Assembly: GCF_025791835.1 (NCBI RefSeq)
Contig: NZ_JAOXLP010000001.1
Coordinates: 372,001 to 436,000, forward strand
Direction: 5' to 3'
Length of the DNA: 64,000 bases
From: Roseomonas xinghualingensis
GTDB taxonomy: Bacteria > Pseudomonadota > Alphaproteobacteria > Acetobacterales > Acetobacteraceae
The position numbers and the translations under genes were made by a program. Under the pieces are notes generated by a model. That model ran no database searches. It saw nothing but the letters and a program-made list of their open reading frames with translations, and had not been told where the DNA came from. Of this stretch, positions 34,706 through 44,049 are shown piece by piece (position 1 is the stretch's first letter; each line of letters opens with the position of its first letter).

Positions 34706-36952
34706 TCAGGTCGCCTGCCGCATCGCCGCCTTCACGCGCGGCGGCGTGAAGGGGATGGAACGCAGCCTGATGCCGGTTGCATCGAAGACCGCATTCGAGA
34801 CAGCGGAAGGGATCACCGCCGCGGCCGGCTCGCCCGCGCCCCAGGGCTTCTCTCCTGGCCGGTCGAGCAGATCGATGTCGATCACCGGCACCTCGGGGAA
34901 GGTGATGACGGGATAGCTGCCCCAATCCAGGCTCGTCACCATGGAGCCGTCCCAGGTCAGCTCCTCCTTCAGCGTGCGGCTGAGCGTGTGCAGGACATTG
35001 CCCTCCACCTGGTTCCGCACGCCATCCGGGTTGATGACCTGGCCGCAATCATGCACCACGGAGAAGCGTGTCGCGCGGATCTCGCCGCTGTCGCGGTTCA
35101 CCTCCACCTCGGCGACAACGCCGACATAGGTGCGGTTCAGCTCGTATTTCACGTAGCTGACACCACGCCCCTTCACGATGTTGCCGCTGGCGTTGCGCTG
35201 CGGCGAGGGACGGCGCTCCCAACGGGACAGCACCGCCAGGCGCCGCAGCAGCTCCGCCCCGCGCTCATCCTTCAGATGCCGCAGGCGGAAATCGAGCGGA
35301 TCGGCGCCGGCCGCCGCCGCCAGCTCATCCAGGAAGCATTCATTGGCATAGGTGTTCTGCATCCGCCCCGGCGTGCGGATCCAGCTGGGCTTGAACAGCG
35401 TGCTCTCCAGCCGGTGGCAGACCGTGTGGATATTGGGCACGGTGTAGGGCAGGGCGGAGTTCTGGATGATGTTGCCCGGCGCCATCGCCTCCTCATGCGG
35501 CAGTCCGGCCAGTTCCGCGGGAACCAGCGCGACATTGCCCGCCGCGCCCTGCGGGATGAAGAACTCGGATTCCCACGCCACGATGTTGCCTTGCGCGTCG
35601 AGGGCCGCGCGCAGGTCGATCAGCGTCGGCGGGCCCTTCGGGTCCCAGCCATGCTCGTCCTCGCGCATCCATTGCACGCGCACCGGGCGGCCATCCATCG
35701 CGCGGGAGAGCAGCGCGGCATCGCCCGCCGCATCCTCATGCCCGTTGCGGCCATAGCAGCCGGAGCCTTCGAGATAGATGCAGCGCACCTGCTCCTCGGG
35801 CATGCGCATCATGGCGGCGATCTGCTTGCGCAGGTTGTGCGTCATCTGGGACGCCGTCCAGCAGGTCAGCTTCCCGTCGCGGATCTCCGCCACCGCGCAG
35901 GAGGGGCCGAGTGAGCCATGGGTGTGGATGGCGAAGTCATAGCTGGCGGAAAGCCGCCGCGCGCCACCACCCAGGGCGGCCTTTGCGTCGCCTACATTGC
36001 TGGTGACGTCGTCCTTTACCACCTTCGTGGCGCGTACATGTTCCCAGAGGCGGCTCTGTTCCGGCAGGCCCTGCCAGTCGGACCATGTGACCTTCAGCTC
36101 GCGCGCCGCGCGGATCGCGCCCCATTCGCTTTGCGCGATCACGCCAAGGAAATTGCCCTCGCGCACCAGCTTCACGAAGCCTGGGATGCCGCGGACGGAG
36201 GATTCATCCACCTCCCGCAACTCGGCCTGCAGCGCGGGCGGGCGCACCACGCGCCCATGCAGCATGCCATCCACCTTGAAGTCGTGCATGTAGGTGAAGC
36301 GGCCCGTCGTCTTCTCGGGAATATCGAGCCGGGGAACAGACTGGCCGACGATCCTGAAGTTCGCCGGATCCTTGGTGGTGATGTCCTTGTCTACCTTCAG
36401 GGAGAAGCTGCGGTCGCCGATCAGCTCGCCATAGGTGACGCCGTTGCCGCCGGAGCGGCGCCGCACCGTGCCATCCTCCACGACGAGTTCCGAGGCTGGC
36501 ACGCCGAGCCGCTGCGCCGCCGTTTCGAGCAGCTGCCTCCGGGCGGTGGCGGCCGCCTGGCGGATCTGGATGCCGCCGACCTGGATCGAGAGGCTGCCAT
36601 AGGTGGGGCCCTGGTCCGGCGTCAGCGCGGTGTCGCCCTGGACGAAGGTGATGCGCTCCACAGGAACGTCCAGCTCCTCCGCAGCCATCTGGCTCAGGGC
36701 CGTGCGGACGCCGGTGCCGAGATCGACCTTGCCGGAGAAGAGCGTGACCTTTCCGTCCGCACCGATGGCAAGGAAGCCGTCCACCTCATCCAGTGCGACA
36801 CTCTTGGCGACGGCGGCACCCCCAGCCGGGGCCGAGGGGCCGGCCGGCGCGGCGCCCTGCTGGGCGAGGGCCCGCCCGCCAAGCGCGAAGCCGATGACAA
36901 GCGAGCCGCCGGCCCCAAGGAAGGAGCGGCGGGTTGCCGTGGCGGTGTTCAT
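34706..36952 (-). CDS. Molybdopterin-binding large subunit, xanthine dehydrogenase family (IorB-like)
   Basis: A 748-residue protein with a twin-arginine signal (TATRRSFLGAGGSLVIGFALGG), so the folded enzyme is exported. Its sequence matches the isoquinoline 1-oxidoreductase beta-subunit group of Mo hydroxylases: LGTGVRTALSQMAAEELDVP, TGRFTYMHDF, RTPGRMQNTYANE near the cofactor, and PWGAGEPAAAV near the catalytic Glu. Electrons would go through the 2Fe-2S subunit encoded 16 bp upstream and then probably to a cytochrome. No cytochrome subunit or maturation gene is adjacent. The substrate is an aldehyde or N-heterocycle, not determinable here. Confidence 0.88.
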   Translation of the reverse strand: MNTATATRRSFLGAGGSLVIGFALGGRALAQQGAAPAGPSAPAGGAAVAKSVALDEVDGFLAIGADGKVTLFSGKVDLGTGVRTALSQMAAEELDVPVERITFVQGDTALTPDQGPTYGSLSIQVGGIQIRQAAATARRQLLETAAQRLGVPASELVVEDGTVRRRSGGNGVTYGELIGDRSFSLKVDKDITTKDPANFRIVGQSVPRLDIPEKTTGRFTYMHDFKVDGMLHGRVVRPPALQAELREVDESSVRGIPGFVKLVREGNFLGVIAQSEWGAIRAARELKVTWSDWQGLPEQSRLWEHVRATKVVKDDVTSNVGDAKAALGGGARRLSASYDFAIHTHGSLGPSCAVAEIRDGKLTCWTASQMTHNLRKQIAAMMRMPEEQVRCIYLEGSGCYGRNGHEDAAGDAALLSRAMDGRPVRVQWMREDEHGWDPKGPPTLIDLRAALDAQGNIVAWESEFFIPQGAAGNVALVPAELAGLPHEEAMAPGNIIQNSALPYTVPNIHTVCHRLESTLFKPSWIRTPGRMQNTYANECFLDELAAAAGADPLDFRLRHLKDERGAELLRRLAVLSRWERRPSPQRNASGNIVKGRGVSYVKYELNRTYVGVVAEVEVNRDSGEIRATRFSVVHDCGQVINPDGVRNQVEGNVLHTLSRTLKEELTWDGSMVTSLDWGSYPVITFPEVPVIDIDLLDRPGEKPWGAGEPAAAVIPSAVSNAVFDATGIRLRSIPFTPPRVKAAMRQAT

Positions 36953-36968
36953 GGTGTCGTCTCCCCGC

Positions 36969-37439
36969 TCAGATCGTGCCGGCCGCGCGCTTCACGGCGC
37001 GCAGGATCCGGGCATGGGTGCCGCAGCGGCAGATATTGTTGGCCAGCTCCTGGCGGATTTCGTCCTCGCTGGGCTTGGGCGTCCGCTCCAGCAGGGCGGC
37101 GGCCTGCATGACCATGCCGTTGATGCAGTAGCCGCATTGTACGGCCTGTTCGTCGATGAAGGCCTTCTGCACGCGGTGCGGGTTCTCGGGCGAGCCGAGC
37201 CCCTCCAGCGTCACCACGCGCTGGTCCGGGCCGATGGAGGACAGCGGCGTCACGCAGGAGCGGGCCGCCTCGCCATCGATATGAACGGTGCAGCTGCCGC
37301 ACTGGCCAAGGCCGCAGCCGAAGCGCGGGCCATGCAGCCCAAGGTCGTTCCGCAGCGCGTAGAGAAGCGGCATGTCGGGATCGTCGACCTCAACGGTGGT
37401 CGTACGCCCGTTGACGTTCAGCGGAACCGAAGTTGGCAT
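36969..37439 (-). CDS. 2Fe-2S iron-sulfur small subunit of a molybdenum hydroxylase (IorA-like)
   Basis: A 156-residue protein with the two expected clusters: plant-type 2Fe-2S ligands in GCGLGQCGSC, with the fourth Cys in ARSC, and the second cluster in VQCGYCINGM plus NICRCGTHARI. Length and layout are standard for IorA/CoxS-type subunits. GGAGGAT before ATG 37439 supports this start over upstream in-frame ATGs. It has no signal and would be carried out with the Tat-bearing large subunit. Confidence 0.9.
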   Translation of the reverse strand: MPTSVPLNVNGRTTTVEVDDPDMPLLYALRNDLGLHGPRFGCGLGQCGSCTVHIDGEAARSCVTPLSSIGPDQRVVTLEGLGSPENPHRVQKAFIDEQAVQCGYCINGMVMQAAALLERTPKPSEDEIRQELANNICRCGTHARILRAVKRAAGTI

Positions 37440-37549
37440 CGGCAGATCCTCCGGCATCCCCCCTGCCACGGGCGGGATGGTTATGGTGCAAGGGGATTGG
37501 TGGCCTGGCATCCGGCGTTGCGGGGCTCATCCCCTGCCAGGTCATGGTT

Positions 37550-37760
37550 GGCGGTATGGCGGAAGCATCCGGGACAAGGCCGCTTCCACCTCGCCGCGCC
37601 CAGCGGCTTGTGTAGGAGCAGGGTGGCGGCACCGGCTGCTGTCCGGTCAGCAGATCGGCCACCGGGAAGGAAGGGCGGCCGGCAAGATTCCCATCGGGCA
37701 CCGCCGCGTCGATCCGGCCCGTCCCGGTCTGGACGAGGCGCATCGCCTCAGCCACGGCGC
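37550..37760 (-). pseudogene. Decayed response-regulator receiver domain fragment
   Basis: Read on the minus strand, this stretch gives EAMRLVQTGTGRIDAAV, then DGNLAGRPSFPVADLL, matching the beta3 phosphoacceptor region of a receiver domain and very like the receiver of the neighbouring kinase (IHAAVLDVNLAGRQVIPLADLL). The end of the domain survives in other frames: LLLHKPLGAA with the conserved KP, then EVEAALSRMLPP for the last helix. Frameshifts and lost N-terminal parts make it non-functional. It lies between the IorA-like gene and the kinase gene. Confidence 0.65.
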
Positions 37761-37994
37761 GGCTCCAGCACGGAGAGGCGGGGGTCCTGGGTCAAGGCAG
37801 CAAACCCTTCATTGGACGCCCGGGCTGGCTGGGCATTCGGTGGAAGTCCGAACCGGTCGGAGGCTTGTCCACGTTCAGCCGCGGGGCTGCCGTGTTCTTC
37901 TTTCCTAAAGCCGGCCAATTCCGAAGCAACACAACAGGCTGCGAGGGGGGGGCGGCACGGAGGCCGCCGGGGCCCTTCCCAGCTGCGGGCAGGA

Positions 37995-40823
37995 TCAGGC
38001 CACGGCGGGTGTGGAGCCGACGAGTTGCCGCACGGCCGCCACCAGGTCATCCGGCCGGATCGGCTTCGTGAGGACGGGCGCGCCATGATGGCCGGTCGGC
38101 GCCTCCCCATAGCCGGTGGTGAAGAGGACCGGCACGCCGCGTGCGACAAGGAGGTCCGCCAGCGGGATGACCTGCCGGCCGGCCAGGTTCACGTCCAGCA
38201 CCGCGGCGTGAATGGTGCCTGCCCGCTTCGCCAGGGCGATGCCTTCCTCCAGCGTTCCGGTGGGGCCGAGGAGCTGGCATCCCGCCGCCACCAGGGATTC
38301 GGCCGCCTCAATGGCAACGAGCACCTCGTCCTCGGCCAGGAGGACCCGGATGCCCCGCAGGTCGGGCTCAGCGGAGGGCGGTGTGGGCAGGGGGGCGGCG
38401 GGGGTCGCGGCCTGCGGTCCCAGCGCGGCGATGCCGCCAGCGCCCACACGGATCTGTACAACCAGCCCCGAGCGCTCCCAATCCAGGGAGACCGAGCCGC
38501 GAAGCTGGTGGCGGACGCTGATCTCGATGAGCCTGGAGCCGAAGCCCTTGCGCTTTGGCGGTGCCTCGATCGGTGGCCCGCCGCTCTCGGTCCAGAGGAT
38601 CGTGAGGCCCGGCCCGGCCTCACGCGGATCGGCCTCCAGCCACCAGCGCAGGGAAACCCGGCCCTCCCGGCGCGATAGGGCGCCGTATTTGGTGGAATTG
38701 GTCACCAGCTCGTGCAGCACCATGGACAGTGGCTGCACGGTATCGGGCCGCAGGATCACGGAGGGGCCGTCCAGATCGGCCTGCCCGGGACCGTACCGCC
38801 CTTGCAAGCGGCCGCCCAGCTCTTCCTCGAAGAGGTCGCGCAGCGAGGCGCCTTCCCAGCGGTCGCGCGCCAGCAGGCTGTGGGCCCGGGCCATGGCCGA
38901 GATGCGGCCTTCGATGGCCCGGCCGAATTCCACCGGATCATCCTTCGGCGAGAGCTGCACGAGGGAGCGGACCACCGCCATCACGTTCTTCGCCCGATGG
39001 TCGATCTCGCGCATCAGAAGCTGTTGCTGTTGGTCAGCGGCGCGGCGCTCCCGCAGGTCGCGGAGGATGACCGAGATGCCGATCATCCGGCCATCGGCCG
39101 CCAGCATCCGCGTCATGGTGGCGGCCACCGGAATCCGCTCGCCGTCCTTGGCCACCCGGATGGTCTCGTGGTCCCTGATCGTCTCGCCCGCCAGCGCCCG
39201 GCGGTACAGCGATCCTTCATTGCCCTCGGGCGGGACGATCAGCTCGGTCCCCTGGCCGACCGCTTCCGCACCCGAGTAGCCAAACAGCGTCTCCGCCCCC
39301 TTGTTCCAGGTGACGATGCGCCCATCCTCCCCGGAAAGGCTGATGATCGCATCGGCGGCCGAGGTGACGATGGCGGCAAGCCGGGCATTGGCTTCCTCGG
39401 CAAGGCGCTGTCCGGTGATGTCCTGCAGAACCGCGACGGCACGGATTGCCTTGCCGTCGGACCATTCCGAAACCGAGGAGGACACGCGCAGCCACAGCAT
39501 GCTGCCGTCACCCCGGATGGCACGGTATTCGGAGGTGCTTTGGCCGGTTGCCGCCAGCCTGGCCAGCCCCTGCTTATGGGAGGCTGCGTCCTCGGGAGGC
39601 ACATGTTCGAACGGGCTCCGCCCGACCAGTTCCTCCTCGGCATAGTCCAGGATCTCGCAGAGGCGCCGATTCACCCTCTCCACGCGGGAATGGCGCAGGT
39701 CCAGCTGCACGACGCCTACCGCTGCCGTCTCGAAGATCGCGCGGAACTCGGCCTCGCTTTCACGCAGCGAGCGCTCCCGGGCTTCCATCGCCTCGGCCAT
39801 GGCGTTGAAGGCGGCCGCCAGCCGGTCGAATTCGGAGCGGCCGCCCTCGAGATGGGGGACCCGTGCGGAGGTGTCACCCTCGCGCCAGCGCTCCGCTGCC
39901 TCGAGCAGCCGCCCCACGGGCCGGCGCACGAGGCTGCCGGCACCGAACACAGTGAGGCCGAGCGCGACAAGGGTGGTGCCGAGCAGCACCAGCGCACCCT
40001 GCCGCTGTACCTTCGACGCGTCTGCGAGCGCGGCCGCATGGTCGAAGCCGAGAACCACGGAATGCGTCCCGCTGGCACTGGCGGGGATATAGGCATAGGT
40101 CCGGCGGATCCCGTCCATGCCCATCGCCACCTCGACGCCTTCGGTCGGGCGACCGAGGAAGGTCCGGACCTGCCCCTGGATCGGTGCTCCCACGGTCTGC
40201 CCACGGCCTGGCCGGGTCGCGAGGACGATGCCGCTGCGATCGACGATGGACAGCACCGCGTTCGGCGGCAGCGGCACGCGGCCGATCTGTTCCGCGAGCC
40301 AGTCCAGCCCGACCGAGGCATGAACCACGCCCGCCATCCCGCCGGCATTGTCATAGAAGGGCTGGGCGAAATGGAAGCTGGCCTCGCCCGAGGCCCGGCC
40401 CAGTACATGCCCGCCGACGACGAAGCCATTCTCCGCAATGGCACGGTGGAAATAATCGCGGTCGCCAATGTTGTTCCCGTGGGCGGATGGCTGAGCCGAG
40501 CACACGACCCGCCCATCCAGCGTCGCGGTCGCCAGCAGCACGTAGCGCGGGAAGTCCGCCATGATCCGTTGAAAGAAGGACTGGCACTCCTCCTGATCCA
40601 GGACCCTGACGGCGCGCAGGTTGCCCAGCGAGGTAAGAAGCTGCCGTGCTCCATCCGAGAGGCGCTGGTGATCGGTGGCCACCAGCCTGACCAGGCGTTG
40701 CGCATCCTCCTGCGCTGCGATCTCCCGCGCGCGCCCGGCCTCCAGCGCGCCCCAGACCAGGGCGGCCAGGGCAGGAAGCAAGGCCAGGCCCACGAGCGAC
40801 AGGAGGCGGGAGAGCAGGGACAT
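37995..40823 (-). CDS. HWE-family hybrid sensor histidine kinase (Cache, HAMP, two PAS, receiver)
   Basis: A 942-residue membrane kinase. Order: membrane segment (about 1-25), periplasmic Cache-like sensor (about 30-270, with SFFQRIMADFP and GDRDYFHRAI typical), membrane segment (about 275-297), HAMP, PAS 1 (about 355-475), PAS 2 (about 480-600), HWE/HisKA_2 H-box (MREIDHRAKNVMAVVRSLV), ATP-binding N-box (HELVTNSTKYGALS) and WTESGGP, then a C-terminal receiver (about 830-940, phosphoacceptor in LDVNLAGR, KP near the end). HWE kinases are common in alphaproteobacteria and often sense nutrients, light or stress. No separate response-regulator gene adjoins; only a decayed receiver remnant lies downstream. 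Confidence 0.9.
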   Translation of the reverse strand: MSLLSRLLSLVGLALLPALAALVWGALEAGRAREIAAQEDAQRLVRLVATDHQRLSDGARQLLTSLGNLRAVRVLDQEECQSFFQRIMADFPRYVLLATATLDGRVVCSAQPSAHGNNIGDRDYFHRAIAENGFVVGGHVLGRASGEASFHFAQPFYDNAGGMAGVVHASVGLDWLAEQIGRVPLPPNAVLSIVDRSGIVLATRPGRGQTVGAPIQGQVRTFLGRPTEGVEVAMGMDGIRRTYAYIPASASGTHSVVLGFDHAAALADASKVQRQGALVLLGTTLVALGLTVFGAGSLVRRPVGRLLEAAERWREGDTSARVPHLEGGRSEFDRLAAAFNAMAEAMEARERSLRESEAEFRAIFETAAVGVVQLDLRHSRVERVNRRLCEILDYAEEELVGRSPFEHVPPEDAASHKQGLARLAATGQSTSEYRAIRGDGSMLWLRVSSSVSEWSDGKAIRAVAVLQDITGQRLAEEANARLAAIVTSAADAIISLSGEDGRIVTWNKGAETLFGYSGAEAVGQGTELIVPPEGNEGSLYRRALAGETIRDHETIRVAKDGERIPVAATMTRMLAADGRMIGISVILRDLRERRAADQQQQLLMREIDHRAKNVMAVVRSLVQLSPKDDPVEFGRAIEGRISAMARAHSLLARDRWEGASLRDLFEEELGGRLQGRYGPGQADLDGPSVILRPDTVQPLSMVLHELVTNSTKYGALSRREGRVSLRWWLEADPREAGPGLTILWTESGGPPIEAPPKRKGFGSRLIEISVRHQLRGSVSLDWERSGLVVQIRVGAGGIAALGPQAATPAAPLPTPPSAEPDLRGIRVLLAEDEVLVAIEAAESLVAAGCQLLGPTGTLEEGIALAKRAGTIHAAVLDVNLAGRQVIPLADLLVARGVPVLFTTGYGEAPTGHHGAPVLTKPIRPDDLVAAVRQLVGSTPAVA

Positions 40824-41029
40824 TAAGTCACATCCAAGGCAAGGCGGTCAGCCCCTGGTAACCCGGGCGGAAGCAGCCGGCAGAACTCCCGCCACAGGCG
40901 AGCGGACATACAGGTTCCCATCCCGGAGCGCGAGCGCACGGAAGCCCTATCCCCCGCTGAACATCCTGCGATGGCGCCTGTATGATGCGAGGGGAGGCGA
41001 GCCCTGAGGTGCCTGTTCCGGTGCCAGCA

Positions 41030-41075
41030 TTCTATCGTGCGGTACCCGCCTGGGGTTCTATCGTGCGGTACCCGC
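41030..41075. repeat. Tandem 20-bp direct repeat at the 3' end of rlpA
   Basis: Two identical 20-bp copies beginning TTCTATCGTG occupy 41030-41049 and 41056-41075, a period of 26. The second copy includes the rlpA stop codon (41058-41060) and last codons; the first lies just beyond the gene. It looks like a recent local duplication. Confidence 0.8.
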
Positions 41076-41534
41076 ACCGGGTTGTAGGCTTCCATCCCGC
41101 TGCGGCACCTGCAACGGGACAATCTCCACCAGCGCCGTTCCGCTCCTTACCATGCCGAGTTCATGGGCGGTGCGGGGGCTGACATCCAGGATACGGTTGC
41201 GTGTATAGGGGCCACGATCCTCTATCTCGACGGTCGCGATACGACCGGTTTCGAGGTTCCTGACCCGTGCGGTGGTGCCGAGCGGCAGTGTCCGGCTGGC
41301 GGCGGAGTTGGATTCGCTGGAGAAGCGCTTGCCATTGGCCATCTGCCGGCCATGGAAGCGCCGATGGTAATGCGAGGCCTGCCCGCGCTGCACGCGTCCC
41401 GATGTGTCGTCGCCCGGGCGGGCTCGTTCCTCACGCGGGTTCCGATCCCTGGATGCTTCGGCTGGCATGGCTGTGCCGAGGCCAAGGCCCGCGAGGACCG
41501 TGGAAGCCGTCAGCAGAAGCCGACTCCTGCTCAT
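41058..41534 (-). CDS. rlpA: RlpA-like septal ring lytic transglycosylase / double-psi beta-barrel protein
   Basis: A 158-residue secreted protein with a Sec signal (MSRSRLLLTASTVLAGLGLGTAMPAEA). The RlpA double-psi beta-barrel follows: GQASHYHRRFHGRQMANGKRF, LPLGTTARVRNLETGR and the catalytic-type IEDRGPYTRNRILDVS. RlpA proteins cleave peptide-free glycan strands at the septum. There is no SPOR domain, so it is a short form, and no lipobox Cys. AAAGGA precedes ATG 41534. Its 3' end lies inside a direct repeat. Confidence 0.88.
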   Translation of the reverse strand: MSRSRLLLTASTVLAGLGLGTAMPAEASRDRNPREERARPGDDTSGRVQRGQASHYHRRFHGRQMANGKRFSSESNSAASRTLPLGTTARVRNLETGRIATVEIEDRGPYTRNRILDVSPRTAHELGMVRSGTALVEIVPLQVPQRDGSLQPGAGTAR

Positions 41535-41855
41535 TGTCCGGTCCTTTCTTCTCTTCGCATGTCCTGGAGGACGGCTGAAACGGAAGCCCGGCCCCTTGCA
41601 TGCAGGGCGCGGGATCGGGACCAGCGCTCGCGCCGGTCCTGGCCGGATCGCATCAGGACGGCGGGCCATGCCTTCCGTGCCCTTACCGCATGGGCGCAGG
41701 AACGCCGGCGTCCCGGATCCGTTGCGGGACGCGGCCGCGGGACCTTACGGTGGCCGATGCGGTGGGAGGGCTGTTGCGGCGCTTCCGCCCGGGCCGCGAC
41801 CGGCACGATGCTTGCCATTCCGAAACCCGCAACGCCGTTAAAGGAGCAGTTCCGA

Positions 41856-42842
41856 GTGTTTCGCTTCGTCCTGCCTGTCCTCGCCGCCCTGCTGCCGGTA
41901 CTCCCAGCAGCCCATGCCCAGGAGCCGGCTTGGCCCAGCCGCCCGATCACCATCCTGAATGGCTTCCCTAGTGGCGCCGGTACGGACATCTATGCGCGCA
42001 AGCTGGCTGAACCGCTGAGCCAGGCCTTCGGCGTTCCTGTAGTGGTGGAGAGCCGCACCGGCGCTGGCGGCAACATCGCCTCCGATCTCCTGGCGAAGGC
42101 GCGGCCGGATGGCTACACCTTCCTGCTGGCGACCGCCGGTACGCATGCCATCAACGCGGCGCTCTACAAGAGTCTGCCCTTCGATGCCTTTCGCGATGTC
42201 ACCCATATCGCGCTGCTGGGTGACGTGCCGAACGTGCTGCTGGTGAATCCGCAGCATTCCCCTGGAATCCGTAGCTGCCAGGATCTGATCGCGGCGGCGA
42301 AGGCGCGGCCGGGCGTGCTGAACTACAGCTCCACCGGAAATGGTGCCTCCACCCATCTGTCGTCCGCGCAGTTGGCGCATGCCGCGGGGCTGAACGTGAT
42401 CCATGTGCCGTATCGCGGGCAGGGGCCGGCGATGACCGCGCTGCTGACGGGCGAAGTGACCTTCTTCTTCAATCAGAGCGGACCAAGCATCGCTGCCGTG
42501 CAGCAGGGGCAGGCGCGTGCCCTGGCCGTTTCCACCCCGCGCCGCCTGCCTCCGCTGCCCGAGGTGGGGACGGTCGCTGAAGCCTGCGACCTGCCCGGCT
42601 TCACCAGCACCACCTGGTATGGGCTGCTTGCCCCGCCCAACCTGCCCGCCGCGATTCAGGAGCGGGTGAGCCAGGAGGTCATCCGCATCATCAGCCAGTC
42701 TGCTTTCCGTGACTGGTTGGTGAACGCGCAGGGTATCAGCCCGGCCGAGGATTCCAGTCCCCTCGCGTTCCGCCGCATTCATGAGGCCGATCTGGCGCGT
42801 TGGGCCGAGGTGGTGCGCCAATCCGGCGCCACGGTGGACTGA
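41856..42842 (+). CDS. Bug/TctC-family substrate-binding protein
   Basis: A 328-residue periplasmic receptor. Start GTG 41856 is set by AAAGGAG and opens a Sec signal (FRFVLPVLAALLPVLPAAHA). Landmarks: WPSRPITILNGFPSGAGTD, VVVESRTGAGGNIASD, RPDGYTFLL, HVPYRGQG and LPEVGTVAEA. The first block has NGFPSG rather than the common VPFPAG, a small departure from the other three Bug proteins here. It is monocistronic and ends at a strong terminator. Ligand unknown. Confidence 0.9.
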   Translation: MFRFVLPVLAALLPVLPAAHAQEPAWPSRPITILNGFPSGAGTDIYARKLAEPLSQAFGVPVVVESRTGAGGNIASDLLAKARPDGYTFLLATAGTHAINAALYKSLPFDAFRDVTHIALLGDVPNVLLVNPQHSPGIRSCQDLIAAAKARPGVLNYSSTGNGASTHLSSAQLAHAAGLNVIHVPYRGQGPAMTALLTGEVTFFFNQSGPSIAAVQQGQARALAVSTPRRLPPLPEVGTVAEACDLPGFTSTTWYGLLAPPNLPAAIQERVSQEVIRIISQSAFRDWLVNAQGISPAEDSSPLAFRRIHEADLARWAEVVRQSGATVD

Positions 42843-42850
42843 ACATAAGA

Positions 42851-42880
42851 AGGGCGGCCGTGGAATGCCACGGCCGCCCT
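42851..42880. terminator. Strong bidirectional terminator
   Basis: AGGGCGGCCGTGG and CCACGGCCGCCCT form a perfect 13-bp stem with an AATG loop, between the convergent Bug and DUF1328 genes. On the minus strand TCTTATGTT follows, giving some T richness. Confidence 0.7.
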
Positions 42881-42921
42881 CAGTTGCATGTACCTGGATT
42901 TGGCGCGTGCCAGAAGGTTAG

Positions 42922-43110
42922 CTAAACGCCTCGTCCGCGTCCCATGAAGCTCATGATAAGTACAATAATGAAGATGACCAGGAAGACGTAGAAAAGGATC
43001 TTTGCGATCTCGGTCGCGGCGCCGGCAATGCCGCCGAAGCCAAGAACCGCGGCAATGATCGCGACGATCAGGGCGATGATCGCCCAGCGCAGCAAGCTAC
43101 CTCCTGCCAT
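42922..43110 (-). CDS. DUF1328 domain-containing small membrane protein
   Basis: A 62-residue, very hydrophobic protein with two membrane segments ([22 protein letters not shown] and [18 protein letters not shown]), ending GRGRGV. This is the DUF1328/YtjA family, common in proteobacteria, often stress-induced, function unknown. It is monocistronic with its own promoter region upstream. Confidence 0.9.
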   Translation of the reverse strand: MAGGSLLRWAIIALIVAIIAAVLGFGGIAGAATEIAKILFYVFLVIFIIVLIMSFMGRGRGV

Positions 43111-43451
43111 AATTCTCTCCGAACAGCTATGTTGCTGGGACTTAACTGCTTCGGTCCTGACAAGTTGCGGCGCTTATCCGAAGTGCCTTACCCGTCCAAT
43201 GCGGCCCTCGTCACCTCGGTCGCATACCTCTTGGCAGGCCTTTGACCTGCGCCGTTTTCCAGGAAGATGGGATGGCTTCCCATTCCTGGAACATAGAAGC
43301 TGGCGCCAATCGATAAACACAGTTGAAAATATGATTTGGCAATACAACTGTTGCGTGCCTGCTGCAAGGGCTATCCGGCGGGCTGGGCCCAGGGAGCGGC
43401 CGAATCGATCCCCGGGGCTTGGTGCATCATCGACGCCCGAGGGTCTCGTTC
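43111..43451. other. Intergenic region between divergent genes
   Basis: About 340 bases between the DUF1328 gene and the unknown gene at 43452. It must hold the promoters of both. The only AT-rich patch is near 43310-43350 (AAAATATGATTTGG). No repeat, hairpin or RNA gene was recognised. Confidence 0.35.
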
Positions 43452-43859
43452 ATGTCCATGCTCATCTCGGCCGAACCTCCCGGCGGAGCGCAGTCCGCAG
43501 TGCTTGGGCTCACGCTTTTTGAGGTCGCGCAGGCCCGCAACTGGGCCACCTCGCTGGCGCAGCACACAGGCGAGCTGTATCGGGCCGAGGCCGTCACCTC
43601 CCAGGATGGCGCCGTGATGGTCGGAATCACCACGCCCTCCTCGAAGGAAGATGCCCTGATCCGGCCGGGCGATTTTAACTGGCACGTGTTGCGCACGCCG
43701 AGCGGCATCCATCTGGCCCATCCTGTCAATGGCGGCCTGATCGCCAGCTTCAGCGACATCGACTCGGCCCTGGTGGAGATCGCTTTCATCGAGGAAGGCA
43801 TGTCCCTGATGCGCTCTCCGGACCTGGGAGAGCCCGAGGCTGCCCGAGAGGTCGCCTGA
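43452..43859 (+). CDS. Hypothetical protein
   Basis: A protein of about 135 residues that I cannot assign. The N-terminal half has a helix (AVLGLTLFEVAQARNWATSLAQ), the second half looks like alternating beta segments (FNWHVLRTPSGIHLAHPV). No signal peptide or membrane segment. The start is uncertain: ATG 43452, ATG 43458 and an earlier in-frame GTG at 43419 are all possible, and ribosome sites are weak. Not clearly part of an operon. Confidence 0.5.
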   Translation: MSMLISAEPPGGAQSAVLGLTLFEVAQARNWATSLAQHTGELYRAEAVTSQDGAVMVGITTPSSKEDALIRPGDFNWHVLRTPSGIHLAHPVNGGLIASFSDIDSALVEIAFIEEGMSLMRSPDLGEPEAAREVA

Positions 43860-44049
43860 AAGCACCACCGGGCAGTAAAAACGGCTGAGCGGGAGGCAGG
43901 TGGCCCCGGTATCCCTGCCAGGACAACCGCTCCGCCCACTACGCAGAGTGCAGCCTGCATATCCGATGGGACGACGTACGAGGCTGTTCGTCATGGATAT
44001 GGCAGCAGCCGACGCTGTTCCTGCGCAACTTGCTAGGCTGAAAAGCGAC

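Noticed and set aside
41163..41855. N-terminal extension of the Bug gene ending at 42842
   Set aside because: It lies antisense over rlpA, has no homology, and GTG 41856 has AAAGGAG and opens a signal peptide.
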